From positions 30,777,629 through 30,841,628 of the forward strand of contig OW387147.1 of NCBI GenBank assembly GCA_936440205.1: a stretch of DNA of 64,000 nucleotides. The letters run 5' to 3'. This document shows positions 1 through 10,909 of this stretch, piece by piece; within the stretch, counting starts at the first letter, position 1, and the number at the start of each line of letters is the position of its first letter. Origin of the DNA: Lepidonotus clava. Lineage: Eukaryota; Annelida; Polychaeta; Phyllodocida; Polynoidae. The position numbers and the translations under genes are program-made. The notes under the pieces were generated by a model. It was not told the DNA's origin. It saw only the letters and a program-made list of their open reading frames with translations, and did not search any database.

Positions 1-2308
1 TGGATGGGTCGACACATATATATAAATACTGTATGACATGTCTAAGATGGCCTCGAAAAAGGAGAAACTCAAATCACATTATATCAAAAATAGATTAAAT
101 TAATTGAAACTATCATTATGAATGACCAGAGGATTGATCTTAACTTTCAAGTTAATACCTCTTTATTGTTCTATGGATTAATTAACCGCCCCCCTTTTTT
201 TTTCTGAAAAAGTGGCTTACTGCCCCTCTTTTTTACTACCCCCACTTCGTGGGTCTGTTTGGCAGTCGAGACCCAAGTGCCCCCCACCAGGGGTGGTGTG
301 CACCTCCAGTGCACACTACCTTGGTGCATATCTAAATATATCCCAATAATTACATAACCACCCATTGATATAGAGCCTCATGGCATATGGGATTGCCACT
401 TTTAGCATGGCCTAACCACTCTCTTCCTTCTCACTGCCAGGAGCTTCTCCCGAACCCACTTCCCACTGCACTATTCCCAAGCCCTACAACGAATCCCTAA
501 GGCGGTTGAAGCTTTACAATGCAAGATCGTTCTGATGTATCATAAGATTTTTCGAAACTACCTGAAATGGCCACATTAAATAAGAACGGCATTTTCTCCT
601 TTAGATTGCTGTATAATGACTTTTGTTTATATTTATTATATACGATAATAGAAAGTAGATGGCAACTAATCATTAATTCACAGGTGGAAATGCTATAACA
701 ACGGTAGGTATAAGAACTACATGTAAGTTTTATATTATGAGTTTCTTCAGTTCTAGTAACAATAAGACTAAACCTAGTAGCTGGTAAAACCTGTTAGGCT
801 GAAAAACCATTGTGACAAGGCTTGGTTCGCCCCATTTTATATTCAATCAAAACCTACATCACATCCCAGTCTTTATCATAATCATTATGGTTACATCGTG
901 GTGTCCGTCATATAGTGGGAACGAAGGATTACCTCCAGTCCACAGGCATGTTCCTTGTGATCACATGATCTACGACGAGAAAAGCCGAGAGTAGCCGAGA
1001 AGAGAGGCCACTACTTGGGACGCCCTCTAGCGGCCTGATTTTATCAGAGCTCTCTAAGTCTAGCTAAGAGGCTGCACTTAAGTCACATGCCAACTGGCCT
1101 TCAGGAATAGTAAATTGATTTAGTTCACATCTAGTCTACAACTTCCACCAAATCTTATGGTTGTCTTTAAACAGGCCATCCAGACTTTACTTTCCCGAGA
1201 TTGTGCTCTTTCTAGTCATGACACTTTCTGGGATTTCCAGCCTTATAGGAATGCATATTCATGGCTCTAGAGCCTTTATTTAGCTTAGTAATCATAAAAA
1301 TTATAGAAATAAGCTAAATTCATGCTATAAATGAATTTTTTTGTAGTTTACATTAATGATGAAAAATTCAGGATTTTTTTACATTTTGTTGCCATGGTAA
1401 CCAGAATGTTGATAGAACGCCCAAACCTGCCAATGCTACTGGCACGGAAAGGAGGGTTTCCATGGTAACCATGGAACAAAATTGATTTTTGAAAATGTGA
1501 AATTCTGAATCAAGGGACTGCTTGCCTATATTTAGCAAAAAACAGATTCTGAATATCTTTTAAAAAAAGGAAATGGCAGTATATTTCATGAAACCATATT
1601 TTAGATTTCAATTTTTCGCCAAAATTATATATAAGTTATATCTTTATGGATACCAACGACTGGTCTATTTTAGCATATTTAGCATATCTGACCTTTATGT
1701 TTTCAAATTAACATAACTTTTTTTCTAATAAGAATATTTACATAATTCTTTCAGTATTAGATTCCCCAAGACACCTTCTTAATTCATTATTTTAGGCCAT
1801 AAGACTGCTTTTCGCAGAGGATGTTGATTAATTTATTATCTTTACTGTTGCCAATATGTTTGGATTTTGATAAAAGTCTTCCTTTAAAAGTACACTTTCT
1901 ACATATGTATTTTCCCGTAGGTATTATACTCGGTAGGATGGTCTTTAAAGTTGTTTTACCTTTCCTGTTACAAGCAGAAGCTAGAGTTAATCGGATGTCA
2001 TAGGTTTGCAGCTAAAGATTACAAAAAACAGTCGACTCCATGTACTGGGACAGTCTGGTGTTACATTACCGACAATGATACAGTCGTATGACAGACAGAT
2101 TCATTCCAAAGTGTAAAACCTAAGTCTGGACGAACCATTTCATTGTTCAAGAAATTTGATACAGAGGTTAGGGCTCTCAACTACTCAATCCAATACCAGT
2201 AGTAAGTCAATGAATACTAAGTTTGTAGGCTTTGGTTATAGCTATGTACATAATCATTAGTGTAGCTTAAGGTAGAAACCCCTAATGTTAATCTGGTCCG
2301 GGGGACCT
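1..2308. other. No gene recognised; AT-rich non-coding DNA
   Basis: I see no exon, RNA gene or clear transposon here. The open frames are short and lack family motifs. A CCATGGTAACC word recurs around 1390-1470, which is simple local similarity. The stretch could be intergenic or a far-upstream intron of the host gene, whose first coding exon I could not find. Confidence 0.5.
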
Positions 2309-3532
2309 TGTTAGGATGCTATCCTACAAACAGATGCTATCCAACAAATGTTTGTGGTTTAGTGACTTTTTGCAGAATAGCATCACCACAAGATGCTATG
2401 CTACAAACAGATGCTAAACCACAAATATTTATTGGATAGCATCTTTCCAAAAATAGACACTAAGTCATAAATATTTGTAGCTTAGCATCTTTTTGTGACT
2501 TAGCATCACCACAAGATGCTAAGCTACAAACATATCTGCTAAGTCACAAATATTTGTGGGATAGCATCTCTGCACATAGCTATATCAAAGTATTATACAG
2601 TAAAGTTACCTTTTCTGTAGAATTGAAAGGGGGTGTCAGGTCTCTTATGTATTATGCCTGAAAACGTTAAGTTCCTTATCTTTATTTTAATAAAATGTCC
2701 AATGAAATAGATAGTATATTTTTGTCTAAACATTTTTAGCTTTCTATTCAGGGAAATGTGAGATGAGAAATCATGGAAAATAATGTATTTTATTTATTGA
2801 GTCGGGATGATTCAGGGGACAATTTCTAGTTATCACTATATGAGAGGTGATGGACATTAACCTTTTTCTGAAACTTTGGTCTTTTTAGTACGATCTTCAA
2901 AGATTAATGACAGAATTTGTGCAAAAAAGGGTTGTGTGCAACAACTAACAACTAGGTATACAAAAGTAGGTTTTATGTCCTGCAAATTGGAGAATCAATT
3001 AAGATGAGTGAGTTATCATTCTAAATAAACAAATGTTTGTTTATCTTTATCTAATATCCTTTACTGCTATGAAGTGACAAGGGGCTGAACAACTCAAGTC
3101 TTATTTTTGCTTCTTGAATTTATTTTGTTAATAGTTTATCAATATTCAAATTTCTTTTGATACGGAATAGAAATTGCAAAATGAAAGTGAGATTTAATTT
3201 TCCTAAATAAATTATATATCTGAAAATTCAAAAAGGTTAGTCCTATGTCCTCTAGGAGTTTGCAATACACCTCTCTTCCAAACCCCCATGAAATAATCTT
3301 CAAAATGGGTTTGCTATTTTTCAGCATAAATCTGTAGGATAGCATCCATTGGTAGGACAGCATCTTGTTGGATAGCATCTGATTGTAGCTTAGCAGCATG
3401 GGGGTGCTGCTAACTGACAAAGTGCGTTGTGGTTTAGTGAATGTTTGCATGATAGCGTCCTGACATGGATGTTAAGTGACAATTAGGTTGTATTTGTGGG
3501 ATAGCATCTGTTTGTAGGATAGCGTCCTAACA
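2309..3532. mobile_element. Non-autonomous DNA transposon with GATGCTA-type subterminal arrays
   Basis: The two ends are inverted copies. The left end begins TGTTAGGATGCTATCC and the right end reads GGATAGCGTCCTAACA; the match continues inward over about 30 bp. Both ends then carry dense variants of the word GATGCTA followed by TCC, AGC or AAC and TACAAA or CACAAA, in both orientations (about 2311-2575 and 3325-3531). The AT-rich middle has no transposase-like frame, so the element is non-autonomous. I find no convincing target-site duplication and cannot assign a superfamily. Arrays of short subterminal words are typical of transposase-binding regions in some DNA transposons; that role is inferred here. 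Confidence 0.65.
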
Positions 3533-3736
3533 GATCTTGCTTGCGACTCTGATGGTATGAACAGCTAGATCTGCGAAAAACATAACAGGTTTGACAAAAG
3601 ATGCATTCACTTAATCATGATGACAATTAGTAATTTATATTAGCAACAATACTGGTGATGGTGTAACACCTGTGTAATGTTTGTAGCTTGCGTAGGTTTT
3701 AGTCGTTTTCTGAACTATTTTCTAAGTATGTCCTAT

Positions 3737-4330
3737 TATAAACACCAGCAGAGTGCCAGGGTCTATCTTATGGAAGCATAGTAGGCAGGAATGAGAAGAC
3801 AAGGCAGAGGCTGAGTTGTCAACTGAAGATTTGTATTTCTGCACAGGTTTATATACATACAAGTCACACTCAGATTGAGGCTGGGTCACATGACCAGATA
3901 ACCAAACTGAGGCTAGGGGTCACATGACCTGTCAATCACTTAATAAGGAGGGGGAGGGGCGTGGCCTAAATGACCAGCCCCCCTCCCCAGTTATCTAGTA
4001 GGAGGGTTTATCAGTTGTTCAGACTTATCACTGTTGATAAGCCCAGAAAACTGGAGAGATAAGAATAAGCCTGAGCCTCTGTCTGGGCTCAGGATAAAAC
4101 CAAGATAAAACATAAACCTAAGAGGAGAGGCTTTGCATGCCAGGGACTTTTATCTACAGATTACCTGGACTGGACACTTATAATCTGTGGAGATTATGGA
4201 ACACCTGGCTTGATAGTGGTTATGTGACTATTACAAAAATATGATTCTACCACATCCATATAATTATTATATTTTTTCTTTAAAAACAGGGTTTGCAAAA
4301 ATATCTTTTAGAACCATGTACGATTCTACA
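3737..4330 (-). repeat. 3' LTR of the Ty3/Gypsy element
   Basis: This 594-bp direct repeat matches 10910-11503 over its whole length by eye. In element orientation it begins TGTAGAATC and ends GTTTATA. The neighbouring internal sequence (4331 onward) is purine-rich on the element strand, as expected for the polypurine tract that primes plus-strand synthesis. Confidence 0.92.
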
Positions 4331-4439
4331 TACCTTCCCTACTCAGAATTAAAACTACAGTTTCAATTCAAGCACTAAGAACAGAATCGTACATCAAAAC
4401 AATAGTTTAAACTCAACAGATTGACTTGATACATCAAAC

Positions 4440-4722
4440 AAAAGGGGAGCCCATTTTGCTACCACCCTAAACTACACATATAACTAGTACATAAAAGGGG
4501 AGCCCATTTTTGCTACCACCCTAAACACAAACAGAGGGGAACCCATTTTGCTACCACCCTCGACACTACACATCAAAATAACTAGTACATAAAAGGGGAG
4601 CCCATTTTTGCTACCACCCTAAACACAAACAGAGGGGAGCCCATTTTGCTACCACCCTCAACACTACACATCAAAATAACTAGTACATAAAAGGGGAGCC
4701 CATTTTTTTGCTACCACCCTAA
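4440..4722 (-). repeat. Tandem repeats near the 3' end of the Ty3/Gypsy element
   Basis: About six copies of a short unit containing AGGGGAGCCCATTTTGCT and ACCACCCT alternate with two spacer types, giving a higher-order period of about 95 bp. They lie in the non-coding stretch between pol and the 3' LTR. Sequence resembling the LTR end and purine tract recurs near 4755 and 4870, so this region seems to have grown by local duplication. Confidence 0.8.
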
Positions 4723-4924
4723 ACACACACACGCACACAAAATATCTAGTTCTTTTAGGTATAATTCTGTATACTTTCCCCACCCAGAATTAAAACCACT
4801 TTAGAGAGTTAACAACGATTAATACCTAAATCACACCCTAACACTACACTCGACAATTTTTTAGTACTTTTATGTATGATTCTGTATACCCCTTCCTCTG
4901 TAAAAAGGTCTGCTCTGATGTTTC

Positions 4925-7900
4925 CTACTGCTGCTGCAGTGAGGCAAAGAAGGAGCAGACGAACTGGAGACATCTTCTTTTGTCTGCCAATGCCTCCTCA
5001 AGACTGGGGGGGTCGCCCAGTCTCTTTTTCGGGACTGCAGGGTTTCTTGCACGGAAGTGCCTTCGGTGCCCTGGAGTTGTTTCTGTAGAAGGCACGGACC
5101 CTTGTGCCAGGTGGCGTGCTTGTGACCTAGTGACAACACCAGACCGCGTTGTTAGCCGTCTATGTGCCAACAAGCGTGGGCGATTGGTCTCAGCCAAGTT
5201 GACTGTGGCAGGTTGTGGAACTGGCAAAGAGGGCCTGTCTTGTAAGGTGTTAACTCGGTCTGCTTGAGGTAGTTCGTCCAGTTGATCGCCTTCTGTGGAC
5301 TGCCAATCGACCAGTTGATCACCCTCTGTAGACTGCAAAGGTATTTGAGGTGCATTGTTATTAATCACATTTTGCTGTGGCACACAGTATTGCACAGTAG
5401 GCGTAGCCGCTGGAAGAGAAGGTTTTACAACAACATGCATTCCCTGTCTTTTGCTCCGACCTGCTCGTGTCTGCCTTACCCGCAAAACATCCCAGTCTGC
5501 TTCTGCATCCACCAACCTAACCTTTTCCCTATTAACCACCCTTTTACGATTGTTTGGGCCCACTGCTGTAACTACAGGGCCTCTAAGGCCAACTACCATA
5601 TAGCCATGATCCCATTTGGGGTCTAAGGGTGAGCCGTCATTTGCTAATATGACTATGGAGTCCCCCACCCTCAGGTCCCCAGCGTTGGCCCTATCCACTA
5701 GTCTTTGGTGATTGTATTGCCGACTATTCTCCGTGTTTATTGCAGCCTCCCGGAAGGCATTTGTCAGTTCCTGCAGTCTTGTCCCTAGGATTTCCTCCTC
5801 ACAACCCCCAACCCCTGGAAATACTCTTGCAAAGGGAAGTTTTGGTTTCCGCCCATATGTAAGAAAATATGGTGTGAATCCAGTGACAGTCGAAGTGCTG
5901 ACTCTGTGTGCCCACAGGGTAGGCCCTAAATGGTCCTCCCACTCTCCCGGTCTAGCATTGACAAATTTCCTCAAGATACCCTTAAAGGTACGATGGAACC
6001 TTTCAATCTTGCCATTTGTTTGAGGGTGAAAGGGTGAGGAATGCCTGACATCAACCCCTAATGAGGCCAGATAACCCTCGACCTGCTTATTCTTGAACTC
6101 TAGACCCTGGTCAGTTATAAGGACTTCTGGGGGGCCATATCTTGGGATATATTCACCCTCCAGGTACCTTACCACATTCTCAGCAGTCTTGTTTGCAAGG
6201 GGCTTAACTTCTGTCCAGCCAGTACAATGATCTATCAGGGTCAATATGTAACGATTGCCCTGCTTCGATTCAGGGAAGGGCCCACACATATCCATTCCCA
6301 CTATTTGGGAAGGGTAATGTGCAATGGGCATGGCTGTGGGCGCAACCCTTTCCCTTCGGCTACGGTGTACTGCACATTTGGCACATTTGGAAATAGTGAG
6401 ATAAATTTCTCTACGCATTCCTGGCCATTTATAAGCCTCCTGGATTCTGTCTAGAGTCTTCCTCATCCCCTGGTGGCCCACCTCTGCATGAGCACGCCGG
6501 ATAACTCTGAATCTGGCAGAAGGGGGAAGCACCAGACGTGGATATTCAGGTTTCCCTGGTGGTGGAATCAGAGTATACAATAGCCCATCTGTTACGGCGT
6601 ACCCTTCCTCATCATCCAACCCCAACCTATATTCTGGTGTCTCCCTCTGTTCCCTACCTATTTCTTGTTTCTCCAGCTGGTCAAACTCCCAAGGGATCTC
6701 ATCCTCTTCTGTCACCGCGCTTATGACCAGGCTGTCCCTCTCTATGTCTGTTCTAGGTCTGATTCTTGAAAGCATATCGGCTCGAATATTATTCGGCCCT
6801 TGCCTATACTCTATGGGGGCCCCATAATCAGCTAACAATACAGCCCATCTTTGAATCTTGGTGTTCTTAACTTCTGATAGGAACAATGACTTCAAAGGTT
6901 TGTGATCAGTGTAGATGGTAAAGTCAGCAGAGTAGAGGTATGGACGGAGTTTATTCAGAGCAAAAACCACAGCCCAGGCTTCCTTTTCTATTGTGGCCCA
7001 CTTCAAGGATGCACCTGAGAGTTGCTTGGAAATATACTGGACAGGCCTTTCAATGCCATCGGCATCTTCTTGACACAGGATAGCTCCAACTGCATACTCA
7101 CAGGCATCTGTGTACAACTTGTAGGGTTTGTCAGGCTGAGGATATGCCATTACCTGATCTGATATCAACACGTCTCTTAGTGTTTCCCATGCATTCTCTT
7201 CCTCTTTCCCCCATACGAAGCGGGTATACTTTTTTGTCAGCTTTACTAATGGCCCTGCAATCCTTGCAAAGTCAGGAATGCATTGCCGGTAGTACCCACA
7301 CATCCCAAGGAAACTCCTAATCCCTTTCACATCGTTGGGTGGGGCCATCTCAGCTATGGCTCTTGTCTTTTCTGGGTCCGACCTTATCCCATCCCCGGAG
7401 ACAACAAATCCCAAAAGTTTCACCTCTGATTTACCAAACTCACATTTGGACAACTTGACTGTAAGCTGGGCAGCCTGAAGGGCTTCCAAGACCTCTGCCA
7501 CATGAATCTGATGTTCTTCTGGGTTTCTACTAAAAATCACTATGTCATCCAGGTACACCATAACACTCTTGCCAATGTATGGGGCTAGGACATGGTTCAT
7601 CAATCTTTGGAAGACTGCGGGCCCGTTGGTCAAACCAAAAGGAAGCCTATTAAACTGGAACAATCCCCTATGACACACAAATGCAGTCTTTTCCTTGCTC
7701 TGAGGTGACATGGCGATCTGCCAATAGCCAGACTTCAAATCCAATGTAGTAAAGATTGATGCCCCTGTCATCATGTCGAATATATCTTGTATATTTGGCA
7801 AGGGGTGGGCATCTTTCTTGGTGACTGCATTCAACTTACGGTAGTCGACACAGAACCTGACTGATTCATCCTTCTTTGGGACAAGGGTAATTGGACTCGC

Positions 7901-8503
7901 CCAAGAGGATGAGCTTCGTTCAATAATACCCTCAGCTAACATTTTGTCAAGTTCTTCCTCCACTATCTGCCTTCTTGTGAGAGGGATCCTGTAAGGTCGT
8001 TGGTTGATAGGCAAAGCATCACCTGTGTCTATCTCCATACTAACCAATGGTGTAAACCTTAGCCCTACCTCTGTGTTAAAAACATCTGGGAATTGATCAG
8101 CCCACCTGTCAGCATCAGTCTGAGCTGCTGCCAGCATTTTATCTTCACCATTGGCACCAGTATATTCATACTCCTGGCCCCCCAAGGTAACTACATGGGA
8201 CCTATAATCGATGTTGGCCCCCAAGATATTTAGGGCATCCCCGCCTAGTAGCATATCATGATGGAGCTCTTCCACCACATAGACATATATAGTGGACCCA
8301 TTTACTTCTATGCTGGTTCGACCCAGGGTAGGCAAGATATGGCCACTGAGTGATCGCAGGGTCTCCCCTTTTTGGACTATTGGTGACCTGTGACAACTTT
8401 TACAAATGTTTAACCAAACATTCTTCCTACACAAACTCCTCGCAGCCCCAGTGTCCACAAGTGTGTACAGCTGCCTTCGAGCAATACCTAGCTCAATACA
8501 CAC
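4925..8503 (-). CDS. Ty3/Gypsy Pol polyprotein (protease, RT, RNase H, integrase)
   Basis: A long frame of about 1,190 codons. Counting from the given start: the aspartic-protease motif DTGA is at residues 17-20; reverse transcriptase follows with its YLDD active site at about 317-320; RNase H shows YTDAC and later YTDHKPL; integrase begins with an HHCC zinc-binding region (HAEVGH and CAKC), followed by a catalytic core containing GMDMCG and TDQG and a GPVV-type C-terminal segment. The true Pol N-terminus is unclear because the frame begins without an ATG. It lies directly after gag in a different frame, an arrangement this family usually handles by translational recoding. It acts in reverse transcription and integration of the element's own RNA. 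Confidence 0.93.
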   Translation of the reverse strand: MCIELGIARRQLYTLVDTGAARSLCRKNVWLNICKSCHRSPIVQKGETLRSLSGHILPTLGRTSIEVNGSTIYVYVVEELHHDMLLGGDALNILGANIDYRSHVVTLGGQEYEYTGANGEDKMLAAAQTDADRWADQFPDVFNTEVGLRFTPLVSMEIDTGDALPINQRPYRIPLTRRQIVEEELDKMLAEGIIERSSSSWASPITLVPKKDESVRFCVDYRKLNAVTKKDAHPLPNIQDIFDMMTGASIFTTLDLKSGYWQIAMSPQSKEKTAFVCHRGLFQFNRLPFGLTNGPAVFQRLMNHVLAPYIGKSVMVYLDDIVIFSRNPEEHQIHVAEVLEALQAAQLTVKLSKCEFGKSEVKLLGFVVSGDGIRSDPEKTRAIAEMAPPNDVKGIRSFLGMCGYYRQCIPDFARIAGPLVKLTKKYTRFVWGKEEENAWETLRDVLISDQVMAYPQPDKPYKLYTDACEYAVGAILCQEDADGIERPVQYISKQLSGASLKWATIEKEAWAVVFALNKLRPYLYSADFTIYTDHKPLKSLFLSEVKNTKIQRWAVLLADYGAPIEYRQGPNNIRADMLSRIRPRTDIERDSLVISAVTEEDEIPWEFDQLEKQEIGREQRETPEYRLGLDDEEGYAVTDGLLYTLIPPPGKPEYPRLVLPPSARFRVIRRAHAEVGHQGMRKTLDRIQEAYKWPGMRREIYLTISKCAKCAVHRSRRERVAPTAMPIAHYPSQIVGMDMCGPFPESKQGNRYILTLIDHCTGWTEVKPLANKTAENVVRYLEGEYIPRYGPPEVLITDQGLEFKNKQVEGYLASLGVDVRHSSPFHPQTNGKIERFHRTFKGILRKFVNARPGEWEDHLGPTLWAHRVSTSTVTGFTPYFLTYGRKPKLPFARVFPGVGGCEEEILGTRLQELTNAFREAAINTENSRQYNHQRLVDRANAGDLRVGDSIVILANDGSPLDPKWDHGYMVVGLRGPVVTAVGPNNRKRVVNREKVRLVDAEADWDVLRVRQTRAGRSKRQGMHVVVKPSLPAATPTVQYCVPQQNVINNNAPQIPLQSTEGDQLVDWQSTEGDQLDELPQADRVNTLQDRPSLPVPQPATVNLAETNRPRLLAHRRLTTRSGVVTRSQARHLAQGSVPSTETTPGHRRHFRARNPAVPKKRLGDPPSLEEALADKRRCLQFVCSFFASLQQQ

Positions 8504-8520
8504 CCTTGGATCTGGGGCCT

Positions 8521-10155
8521 CTAGTTTCCCGGCCCTTGGGCAGATTGGCCGGACATATAAGCCCCACTGCTGGCAGACCCACCCATTTGGATGAAAGGAT
8601 TCTGGCTGCCCCGGAACTGCACAGACCCAACATCAGAGGGTGAGGGTGCATAATGCTGTGTTGGCATATTACCAGAGACAGGAGCTCTCATGAGATCCAT
8701 CTTTGCAGACAAGGAAGCCAGGGTGGCATTCGTCGAACCTAACTCACCCCGAACATCCCGCAACTCATCCCGAAGGGCAGCTCTCCTATCAGGGCACTCC
8801 CTAGCATAGTGACCCTCAACTCCACATTCGTAACACTTATTGGCCCCTCTAAATCTAGTGTTACCTCCATTTTGATTCTTCTGATGCTGCCCTTGCCTCC
8901 CTGAGTTACCTGAATTGTTCGAGTTACCCCCTTGGTTTTTCCTCTGTCCCTGACCCTGACTATTTTGTTGACCAGGTATGAATTGTTGGTTCTGGGAGAA
9001 ACCACTTTGTTGGCTAGGTAGAAACTGTTGACTAGGCATGAATTGCTGGTTCTGGGGGAAATTACTTTGTTGGCTAGGTAGAAACTGTTGGCTCTGGAAA
9101 CCTTGGGGCGCTCCGCCCATAGACCCATTCCCAGCCCCTACAAACCCAGGATAACAATACATTGGAGGAATTGATCCATAGCCCTGCTGAAACCCATGAC
9201 CCATTGGCATGACAGGAGCAGGATAAGGAGCAGCAGGCAAACACATGGGCTGTAAACAAGAGGAATGTGAACAGTGAGCATTCGAGTTCATGGAAGTCAT
9301 TGCATTTATATGAGGAGTGTTGCTGTTTGGCATAGAACCTGTAAAATTCTGTCCCTGAACCCCCTTAACTTCTTGAAGAATTTGTTCCATTTGGTGTTCC
9401 ATTCGGGACACGGCAGGCTCTAGATCCATGAGGCGATTTGGCTGAGGAACATTGGACCTCCCTGCAGCCATAGCCCCTACCTCCATGGGTTCTTCTTGCC
9501 GGTCGCACCTGGATGGTACCTCAGCAATACTCACTGTATGGGCTGCAGCGCCAGCAGCCTCTATTGCCCTCTGCAAAGTCTGTGGCCTCTTGGCAAAGGT
9601 CTCAAATCTTATTTTTGAGTCTCTAAGGCCAGAAACAAATAACCGAACAAGGTTTTCTTGTACCATTTCATGGTTAAAGTGAACTTCAGTGTAAGCCTTA
9701 TTGGCTGCCAACTGGAAGTTTCGGCCGTACGCCTGTACGTCCTCATACGGTTTTTGAAAGATTTTCTCTAACTTAGCCCTTTGTTGTTGCTCCTCCTCCT
9801 CCGACAGATAAGCCCTCTTAATCTCAGCCTTTATACCAGCCCAGGTTTGGCCTGCCTGGGGCTGAGATTCCAAGTAGCTACATATAACTTTGGCTAATGG
9901 CCCCACAGCTAGACAACCTACTAGTTCTATGGTGAGGGCATCTGTGGCACTGCAGTACTTAACAGCCCTGTCTATTGCTTCCATCCACTCCTTTAGTGCT
10001 TCCTTGTTATTGCCATCTGCAGTGCCAATGTAAGTACCATGCCTTTCTAGCCGCTTCCGGAGCTGACTTGTGGCCATCAAAATGATTTGTCGGTCAGCTG
10101 CAGATAATTGTTGGTTCTGACCCTGGTTTTGAGCTGGGTCTTGATCTCCTTCCAT
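8521..10155 (-). CDS. Ty3/Gypsy Gag (capsid and nucleocapsid)
   Basis: A 544-codon frame starting at an ATG. The N-terminal half is helical and capsid-like (retrotransposon-gag type) with an acidic, Gln-rich segment. The middle is rich in Gln, Ser, Phe and Asn with repeated QQFLPSQQ-like units. A CCHC zinc knuckle (CYECGVEGHYAREC) lies in the C-terminal third, as in nucleocapsid proteins that bind element RNA. Pol follows within 20 bp. Gag forms the virus-like particle in which reverse transcription takes place. Confidence 0.9.
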   Translation of the reverse strand: MEGDQDPAQNQGQNQQLSAADRQIILMATSQLRKRLERHGTYIGTADGNNKEALKEWMEAIDRAVKYCSATDALTIELVGCLAVGPLAKVICSYLESQPQAGQTWAGIKAEIKRAYLSEEEEQQQRAKLEKIFQKPYEDVQAYGRNFQLAANKAYTEVHFNHEMVQENLVRLFVSGLRDSKIRFETFAKRPQTLQRAIEAAGAAAHTVSIAEVPSRCDRQEEPMEVGAMAAGRSNVPQPNRLMDLEPAVSRMEHQMEQILQEVKGVQGQNFTGSMPNSNTPHINAMTSMNSNAHCSHSSCLQPMCLPAAPYPAPVMPMGHGFQQGYGSIPPMYCYPGFVGAGNGSMGGAPQGFQSQQFLPSQQSNFPQNQQFMPSQQFLPSQQSGFSQNQQFIPGQQNSQGQGQRKNQGGNSNNSGNSGRQGQHQKNQNGGNTRFRGANKCYECGVEGHYARECPDRRAALRDELRDVRGELGSTNATLASLSAKMDLMRAPVSGNMPTQHYAPSPSDVGSVQFRGSQNPFIQMGGSASSGAYMSGQSAQGPGN

Positions 10156-10188
10156 TATGAATTATTACTAAGTGAGGTAAATAAGATT

Positions 10189-10626
10189 CACAGTGTAAAA
10201 AATCACTGAAATATTTCTGACACCCTTAATAATGCAGTTATTAACTTGAAATTTTTACAGCATATAGTCCTAGTCAAGGGCTTTCTAAATATATAAAGAA
10301 ATCCAAAATCAGACTTCAAACAGCCGAGAACGACGGACTTCTGTGAAAATCACTTAGACGCTTCTGGCGCCCTTAATAATGCAAATATCAACCTGAAATT
10401 TTCACAACAAATAGTCCTAATCGGGGCCTTTCTAAATATATAAAGAAATCCAAAATCGGACTTCAAACAGCCAAGAACGGCGGGCTACTGTAAAAATCAC
10501 TTAAATGCTTCTGGCGCCCTTAATAACGCGACTATTAACCTGAAATTTTTACAGCAGATAGTCCTAATCGGGGCCTTTCTAACAGTATAAAGAAATCTAA
10601 AATTGGACTTAAAACGGCCGAGAACG
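10189..10626 (-). repeat. Triple leader repeat of the Ty3/Gypsy element
   Basis: Three imperfect tandem copies of a unit of roughly 150 bp lie between the 5' LTR and gag. Each contains CGCCCTTAATAA-like sequence, TAGTCCTAATCGGGGC or a close variant, and AAAGAAATCCAAAAT. Their place suggests the untranslated leader, where packaging signals commonly lie; that function is inferred only from position. Confidence 0.75.
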
Positions 10627-10909
10627 ACAGCCACCTACTTCACTAACTTCCCTGGCAATCTTACCATACCCACAGGTATCCAACCAACAAAACACCTCTC
10701 AAAATGTCTCATCCTGAACTCAACACACTCACAAGATCACAATTCCTACCTTCAGATCCTAGTGCGGAGTCCTCCTATGTGTGGTTGGTGTTGTCAGCAG
10801 AACATGGTAGTTGGCAGCATACCAAGTCCATCAAACTTGCCAAACAAATGCCCCATTAGATGTGAGTCCTATTCTGTTCAGAATAAAGTCTCAGTCAAGT
10901 GGTCACCAG

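Noticed and set aside
171-365. 64-codon minus-strand frame
   Set aside because: No domain, no splice support, and composition like its surroundings; a chance frame.
2309-3532. CRISPR-like repeat array
   Set aside because: The repeats are in both orientations, variable and unevenly spaced in an animal genome; they belong to a transposon end.
4872-5626. Plus-strand frames across the Ty3/Gypsy pol gene
   Set aside because: They are shadows of the real minus-strand pol and have no motifs.
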